Assembly: GCA_039707465.1 (NCBI GenBank)
Contig: CM077645.1
Coordinates: 161,414,503-161,478,502 of the forward strand
Source: Rhabdophis nuchalis
Taxonomy: Eukaryota > Chordata > Lepidosauria > Squamata > Natricidae
Length of the DNA stretch: 64,000 nucleotides
Direction: 5' to 3'
Below, one piece after another: positions 58,045-64,000 of the stretch (positions are counted from its first letter, which is position 1; each line of letters opens with the position of its first letter). The translations under genes were made by a program, and so were the position numbers. The notes beneath the pieces are model-generated. The model searched no databases, was not told the DNA's origin, and saw only the letters and a list, made by a program, of their open reading frames with translations.

Positions 58045-59148
58045 ACCTTTTTTATTTTTTTATTTTCATACTTATATCCCTCCCCCATCTCCCACAGAGG
58101 GACCCGGGGCGGCGCACAGGAGAATTAAAAACAACTACAAATATACAAAATACTATAAATTATCCTAAAACAACATTAAACTCAAAACCCTGTGCTAAAA
58201 CATAATTAAAATCCCATGGATTAAAACTTTGGCAAACTAAAACTCAGTCGGTATAGGGTGGATCACGCCAGGCCGGCTTGGTGGAAGAAGTGCGTTTTTA
58301 AGTGCTGGCGGAAAAGGCGGAGGTCCGAGGTGATGCGGAGTTTGGAAGGCAGGTCGTTCCAGAGGGTTGGGCCCACCACAGAGAAGGCCCTTCCCCTGGG
58401 TGTCGCCAACCGGCATTGCCCGGCCGACGGCACCCGGAGAAGACCCTCTCTATGGGAGCAGATCGGTCGAAGGGATGTATGGGGCAGTAGACAGTCTCAC
58501 AAATAACTAGGCCCCGTGCCATGGAGCACTTTAAAGATGGTCATCCGCACCTTGAAATGCACCCGAAAGGTCACAGGTAGCCAGTGCAGCTTGTGCAGGA
58601 GAGGTGTTACATGGACTGCCTAGAGGCTCCCATGATCAGTCGCGCGGCCGCATTCTGAACTAACTGTAACCTTCGAGTGCACCTCAAGGGGAGCCCCATG
58701 TAGAGAGCGTTACAGTATTCCAGACGGGATGTCACAAGTGCTTGAGTGACTGTGCGAAGGGCATCCCGGTCAAGTAAGGGGCGCAATTGGCAGACCAGGC
58801 GCACCTGGTAAAACGCCCCCTGGCCACGGCTGTCACATGGTCCTCCAAGGTCAGCCGGGAATCCAGGAGGACTCCAAAATTGCGCGCCCTCTCCACGGGG
58901 GCCAATAGTTCGCCCCCCATGGCCAGCATTGGATTCACCTGGCTAAACCGGGGTGCCGGGAACCACAGCCACTCGGTCTTGGAGGGGTTGAGTTTGAGTT
59001 TGTTACTGCCCATCCAGACCTGTACGGCCTCCAAACACTGCGACATCACCTCGACGGCATCGTTGGGGTGGTTTGGGGTAGATATGTACAGCTGAGTGTC
59101 ATCAGCGTACAGATGGTACTCTACCCCAAAACCACGGATGATCTCACC
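58045..59148 (-). pseudogene. L2 LINE, 5'-truncated relative of the 5.2-9.3 kb element
   Basis: Minus strand from 59148 to 58045. Fragments in order: a LYADD-adjacent start near 59125, MGSNKLKLNPSKTEWLWFP, FGVLLDSRLTLEDHVTAVAR, then LVTSRLEYCNALYMGLPLRC (58607-58804), then PSGTTCLPNSASP as a decayed C-terminus, and the 3' UTR GGACCCGGGGCGGCGCACAG. Several frameshifts. It keeps an Arg codon (CGT) where the other copy has TGA. Confidence 0.85.
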
Positions 59149-60800
59149 TTAATGTTAGATATGGCTAAATCTAATTTGGAATATACTTACTTATTGAAGA
59201 AGGAAAATTTTGAAGCTACTTTAAATAAAACGAATAGTTTGAAAGTTAAATTCTCTGCAGGGAGACTATTAAAATACCTAGCTGTTTTTAGTTTAGCCCC
59301 TGAAACCCAAGCTAATTATCCTTAGACCACAACATATGACAAAATGTGTAGTTTTTAACATAGAGAATAAATAATTTAGACTTATTTAAAACAACATCCT
59401 CCCAGTGTGTTTGAAAATTATAGATTTAGGTACTTCATCCTTGATCCAAAATATATTAAAGATTTGCTTTCACAGTGTTTCATGTACTTTTATATGTAAT
59501 GTCTAAATTTCCCTTCTCCTCTTCTCAAAATTGGGAGGCTTTCTGATCTTCTGTCCTTTCATCTTTTCAGACCTTGTTCATTTTATGTCATGGAATATAT
59601 TAGTAAACCATCAAGAAATTTTTTTTTCTCTGGGCTGTTCCATATTTCACTTTTCCTTCAGTCTACCACCACATGCTTTGGTATGGTTTGTGTTAAAACG
59701 TGTAAGAAATGCAACCAAATCCAAAAATGAACCATTTCTATTCATTCCTTGTAAATTTTCTCCTTGAGGTAGCAGTAGCTATTCCATATCAGTTACTTAT
59801 TTGTTTTGTTTTAAGAAACTTGGCACTTAAGCTTTCTTTCCCCCCCTTTTCCATTATATATAATTTATGTAATTTATTTTCTCTACAAGCCTGAGAGAAG
59901 AAGCTTTTACAAAATTCTGAAAGCTTTTCTGTAGGAAAATCACAACAAAATGATTTAAAGTAAACATATGTATAGGGGAGAGACAGCAAAATAAACATTG
60001 AAATCTGGGCAACTTTCCTAGAGATCCCTCCTTTACTTTGATGTTTCTTTTTTTTTCTCCTCTAATATTATCAGTATTGGCCTTTCTTTGAAGGAAAATG
60101 GGAAAGACCATCTTTCATTTTGCCTGAAACTAATGGCAATATTCTGTTAAAACAAAATATTGCTAATAAGATGTTCCACTTCTCAGTCAGCTGAGATTTG
60201 CAGTAAGGGTAAACATATGGCCAGTCCATGGATAATACTATATCAGCATTGACCAAGGATGACGTTGATGGGGTTGTATAAATTAGCTTCTATCACTGCC
60301 AAGATCTATTTTTTTTCTTTTCTCCCATCTCTTCCTTCTCATCTTCCCTTTAAGGTTTAAGGACTCTTTGTGACCTTTGGAGCTGAGAAGCAATGTGTTT
60401 GAGAATCCTTTACTTAACCTACTTGACCTATCTAGGGTACGATGCACAATTCTGGAGGTAATGATGAATATGGGATAGTTACAGTGGCAAGCCTACTTAG
60501 GAGAAGTAACACTGCAGCAAGGGGATGGGTAAACACATTTTGGCTAACTGGATATCCCCAAGATTTTCCAAACAGGACTCAGGTTATGGACATGAAGATA
60601 TAAAGCTCTTTTGCCTCTTGGGTGCATTTAAAGAAAATCTAGAAAAGAACAATTTTCTGGGAGTTTGAGAATGTAAACATTTAAGAAAATAATAATACAC
60701 ATAAGATAATAATACACTTCAATAACAATTGAAGAAAGCATTCCTCAATTCCCAAAAATGAGGAAGAGGAAGATTCTAGCAAGGTTCTTAGCAGGCTTCC
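59149..60800. other. Unassigned DNA
   Basis: The first 170 bp carry a frame (YTYLLKKENFEATLNKT) that might be L1-derived; weak. The remainder is AT-rich and unassigned. Confidence 0.4.
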
Positions 60801-60812
60801 ATATTAAACATA

Positions 60813-61164
60813 AAAGTAAGGTTTCCCCTATCCAGTCATGTCTGACTGTAGGGCACAGGTGTCAAACTCATGGCATCACATTGCCATCATGTGAACATAT
60901 CACAATGTTTTTCCCCTTCACAGATCTAGGTTGGGCATGGTCTGCACATGACACAGTTGGCCTGTGGGCTGCCAGTTTGACACCCCTGCTCTTGGGGATG
61001 ATGCTCATCTCTCTTTCTTAGCCTAAGGAGCCAGCGTTGTCCAAAGATGCTTCCATGGTCATGTAGTCAGCATGACTGAGGCACATGGAACTCTGTTATC
61101 TTCCCACCAGAGTGGTATCTATTTATCTACTTGCATTTGCTTTCAAAATGCTAGTGGGCAAGAG
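60813..61164 (-). mobile_element. Sauria SINE, 5' truncated and split by a hAT element
   Basis: The tail end (60813-60853) and body (60989-61164) match the family, but the tRNA-like head with A and B boxes is missing. The perfect 12-bp TSD atattaaacata (60801-60812, 61165-61176) shows that the head was lost at insertion. The interruption is the hAT at 60854-60988. Confidence 0.82.
60854..60988. mobile_element. hAT element nested in a Sauria SINE
   Basis: Termini CACAGGTGTCAAACTC and CAGTTTGACACCCCTG; flanks ctgtaggg/ctcttggg derive from the CTCTAGGG site in the SINE body (60846-60853, 60989-60996). Confidence 0.82.
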
Positions 61165-61176
61165 ATATTAAACATA

Positions 61177-62298
61177 GACCTGCATAACTAGATTAATGCT
61201 GCTAACTGATTCCAGATATTTTCTCATAGCATACTGCATTCCTTTATTTTCTAGCTGTGATCACAGATAAATGCATTTTTTTGGGGGGAAAGGCATCAAA
61301 TACACCAATTTCAGACAAAAAGCATTCCCCAATGAAAACACTACCCCACCCACTCCTTCCAAACACAAACCTTTTGACTTTTCCATTATTTTCTTCAACT
61401 TCCCCAGGACATTTCAAAATGTTTCCTATCAGATTCAGCTCACATTTTTCATTTTTAGGGCTGTTCTTAAAAATGAAGTGCTGTTCTGCAGATAATCAAC
61501 CCCCCTGCATTCCAATCACTAGGGCGACCATATCTGTGCTGGAAAAATCCTGATAACTACTCAGTGGAGGAAAGAATTAAAAGGGTTCATTATCTTTCTG
61601 CTATCGTCTAGGGGTCATTCAGATTTATTCAGGCCAAATACAATAGACTTTCCAGAAGCCTTTTTGCAATCGAAAATAGTGCCAGAGATAGATATTTCAT
61701 TTTGTAACTTGTCAGTTTCCCAGTATTTTTTATTTATGTATAAGTCAATATTAATACGGTACATGGCCTTTTAAACTTTTTAAACCTGTGTTAGATAAAT
61801 AATTAAATATTTTGTAAATGATTTAATTAACATCTATTTAATTAATGAAAGGAAATTAGCATTAATGATTGCTTAAATATAAAAGATTTCAGTCAAAGAA
61901 AACAATTACCAAAAAATTGATGAATAAAACTAATAATAAAGTCATAGATTATACAAATCAAAGGGTAATATGTTCCTTTACGGCCTCATTTATAGAAATC
62001 TATAAATGAGTGTGACCCTAGTCGCTCCTGGTTTTTGATTTTTTAAAGTACTGCGTATTTTAAAATTTCTTGTCCATCAAGACTAAAAACAACAACTGAA
62101 TCCTAATATATATAAATCTAACACACATCTAAAAAATGTCACACAGCAGTAATCTAATTTGGTTCTCTGTCTGGATGACTCTGGGTTGAGTCAAAGGGCA
62201 GAGAGGGATGACGTTGAGTCTCCTCCCCTTAAAGGGACCTCTTCACAGGAGCTGTGATAATTAGTCTTCATTTAAGAGTCCTGTAAATTGGCTGATAT
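61177..62298. other. Unassigned DNA with a perfect short palindrome
   Basis: A 12-bp inverted repeat CTCATTTATAGA aa TCTATAAATGAG lies at 61985-62010. No gene or known repeat is seen. Confidence 0.5.
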
Positions 62299-62460
62299 AT
62301 CAGGGATACCAGATAGCTCAAGGCATAGAGAGCTTGCCTCAAATGCTGGAAAGCCCTGGTTCAAATCCCAGTAGAAGGAGTATGGCCAGCTGAAGAAGGC
62401 TAATAAGCCTGAAATGGATCCATCCTGGTCTCTTTATTTTCAGCCCTTAAAATCTAACAT
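62299..62460 (+). mobile_element. tRNA-derived SINE carrying a hammerhead ribozyme
   Basis: A tRNA-like head with A box TAGCTCAAGGC (62314-62324) and B box GGTTCAAATCC (62358-62368) is followed 15 nt later by a complete hammerhead motif (62384-62430), then a T/A-rich end and a TA microsatellite (from about 62460). The head differs from the Sauria and 24757 SINEs. The outer limits and TSD are uncertain. Known precedents are the hammerhead-bearing SINE-like repeats of schistosomes; I do not know this family by name. Confidence 0.65.
62384..62430 (+). ncRNA. Type I hammerhead ribozyme
   Basis: All core positions are met. Stem I GGCCAG (62384-62389) pairs with CTGGTC (62425-62430), 6 bp with one G-U. 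CTGAAGA (62390-62396) is the CUGANGA box. Stem II is AGGCT (62397-62401), loop AATA, AGCCT (62406-62410). GAA (62411-62413) follows. Stem III is ATGG (62414-62417), loop AT, CCAT (62420-62423), giving A15.1-U16.1. C17 is at 62424, so the cleavage triplet is AUC (after 62424). Self-cleavage activity is inferred from the fold, not shown. Confidence 0.8.
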
Positions 62461-62464
62461 ATAT

Positions 62465-63670
62465 ATATATATAATTAATCATACATCAAGGGAAAATATG
62501 AAATTTCTGAACTGAATTGTTACTTATTCTTTACAAATGAAGGGCAGAAGAAGAAAAAATTAAAGGATAGGATTTGCCTAATTGTTTGATTATATAAATA
62601 CTAATATGTCTCAATTCTGTGGAAAATTAGAGTTAGGGGTGATTTATAGTTGTTGAATTTTAGTGTAGGGCTATGTCTGACCTATTAAACAGATATTTTT
62701 AAACTCATTTGTTTGTATTTTCTAAATTGAAGGCACTTGAAGAAACATTGTACACTCAGGATACATCATTGACACTTACTGTGTCAATATAATTTAGTTC
62801 AATAGTTTTTATGGGTTTACAGCTGGTGAATATCAATTTGTGCCAGATTATATTCCATCAACTGTACAGTAGTCTTTTCTCCTTTTTATTGTTGGAAATA
62901 TTTAATAATTTCTTAATCAGGACACATATTGTAATTATGTGCAATTTTATGATCAAAAGCATGAAATGAAATGAGCAGAAATAAGTACATACCTTTCTCT
63001 TTTCCTTAAATGATTAAGCATATTGTACACTATTCCCCTTACTGTACAACAAATGGTAGGATAACACTTAAATGTCTTTAGCTTATTTTGGAACAGTAAC
63101 TATGGCAAATTTACTTGCTAATTAAATATTAAAATTGCACGTCTCTTCATGTCTTCCTATTTTGGAAGAAAAATCTATTCATATGGAAATACTTTGCAGT
63201 GAACATATTTTAATTCTGCCCTTATGTTACTTACTAATTATTAGAATGTTATTAACATTCTGATCTTAATATTCTTCCATAATCCCTTAATTGGTAACTG
63301 AAATACATTATGTCAAACCCACTACATTGGATTGTATCCAAATTTTGCAACATGGTTCTCCACATTTTCAACACTTGCTGAAAAATCTTATCCTGACATC
63401 CCTTTTAGAAAAGAACAAGAATAAAACAATTGACACTTGAATGGGCTTGGTTTACACACATTCAAATTCAGAAAATGTCAAAATTCAACATTTGGGTTGA
63501 CTCCATTTTTATTTTTTGAATTATGTGACTAAATGTTGACAACAGGTAGCTATCCCTATTTGCTTTTACTGAATGAGTGACATTAATATAATTAAATATG
63601 GATGTCCCTGTGGTTTGTAATATTAGTACAATATTAGTACATTAGGGCATATTAGTACTTTGATAGAAGC
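62465..63670. other. AT-rich unassigned DNA
   Basis: Nothing recognised. Confidence 0.5.
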
Positions 63671-63960
63671 ATGGTGGCTCAGTGGCTTAATGGTGCTGGA
63701 GATGATCTGTGCTCCAGCGGTTCGAGTCCTAGCTGTCAACTGCTACAGCATTGCCATGACTATTATCAGGCTGGCAAGGGAACGGAGATTCCATGCATGC
63801 TTTCAGCATACAGAGTGGACTTCTGCAACCTAGTTGGAAAATTATGACGCATGACAGAAGAGAGGGGATACAGGGGTAAAGTTCAAACGCAATGAAGTGA
63901 AAGCAGTTTTGGCTCCATCGGAGCTCAAGCCAGAATGTCGATCCTAATAAATGATGAGAT
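63671..63960 (+). mobile_element. tRNA-derived SINE, another family
   Basis: A box TGGCTCAGTGG (63675-63685) and B box GGTTCGAGTCC (63719-63729) at tRNA spacing head a body (CAGGCTGGCAAGGGAACGGA, ACAGAGTGGACTTCTGC) that matches no other repeat in the window. The 3' limit is approximate. A degenerate tRNA pseudogene is possible but would not explain the body. Confidence 0.6.
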
Positions 63961-64000
63961 TTGTTTTGAACTTTGTCTCGAGGCTCGTAAATTAATTAGG

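Overview
The window reads as intronic or intergenic DNA from a squamate reptile, most likely a snake. I recognise no host protein-coding exon, tRNA gene, rRNA gene or CRISPR array. The taxonomic reading rests on repeats: tRNA-derived Sauria SINEs with an ACCTTT-type tail, 3' fragments of BovB (RTE) LINEs, CR1 LINE ends that run into ATTCT microsatellites (a known snake pattern), L2 and L1 LINEs, a 5S rRNA-derived SINE, Penelope-like fragments, a GATA (Bkm-type) array and many short hAT elements with 8-bp target site duplications (TSDs). The base composition is AT-rich, and GC-rich islands occur only inside mobile elements.

Layout. 0-5 kb: degenerate hAT elements and one Sauria SINE. 5.2-9.3 kb: a nearly full-length L2 LINE on the minus strand, with a GC-rich 5' leader carrying NRF1-like and YY1-like motifs and an endonuclease/reverse transcriptase frame broken by one frameshift and one CpG-type nonsense change. 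10.2-11 kb: an 84-bp direct repeat of unknown origin. 12-14.2 kb: an internally deleted poly(A) L1-like element inserted into an older LTR-like repeat, whose paralogous empty site lies near 36.1 kb. 14.8-30.4 kb: a dense field of hAT elements, including a large GC-rich foldback (19.1-19.85 kb), an element holding telomere-like CCCTAA repeats (20.8 kb), an L1 insertion nested in another element, and an old L2 relic split by hAT insertions. 31.6-34.6 kb: an L1 reverse transcriptase relic, a CR1 end, a repeat-free block that may be a conserved non-coding element, and a SINE carrying a GATA/TATC palindrome inside its TSDs. 35.3-38.5 kb: two Penelope-like fragments with decayed hammerhead-like cores, plus a SINE. 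39-61 kb: L2, BovB, CR1, 5S-SINE and hAT insertions in otherwise featureless DNA. 62-64 kb: two tRNA-derived SINEs, the first carrying a complete hammerhead ribozyme fold.

The elements form trans-mobilisation groups as known from these families: Sauria SINEs share a 3' end with BovB, poly(A) elements depend on L1, and the hAT elements depend on an autonomous transposase not seen here. The strongest candidate for something new is the hammerhead ribozyme at 62384-62430, which satisfies every position of the catalytic core and sits directly downstream of a Pol III A/B-box promoter.
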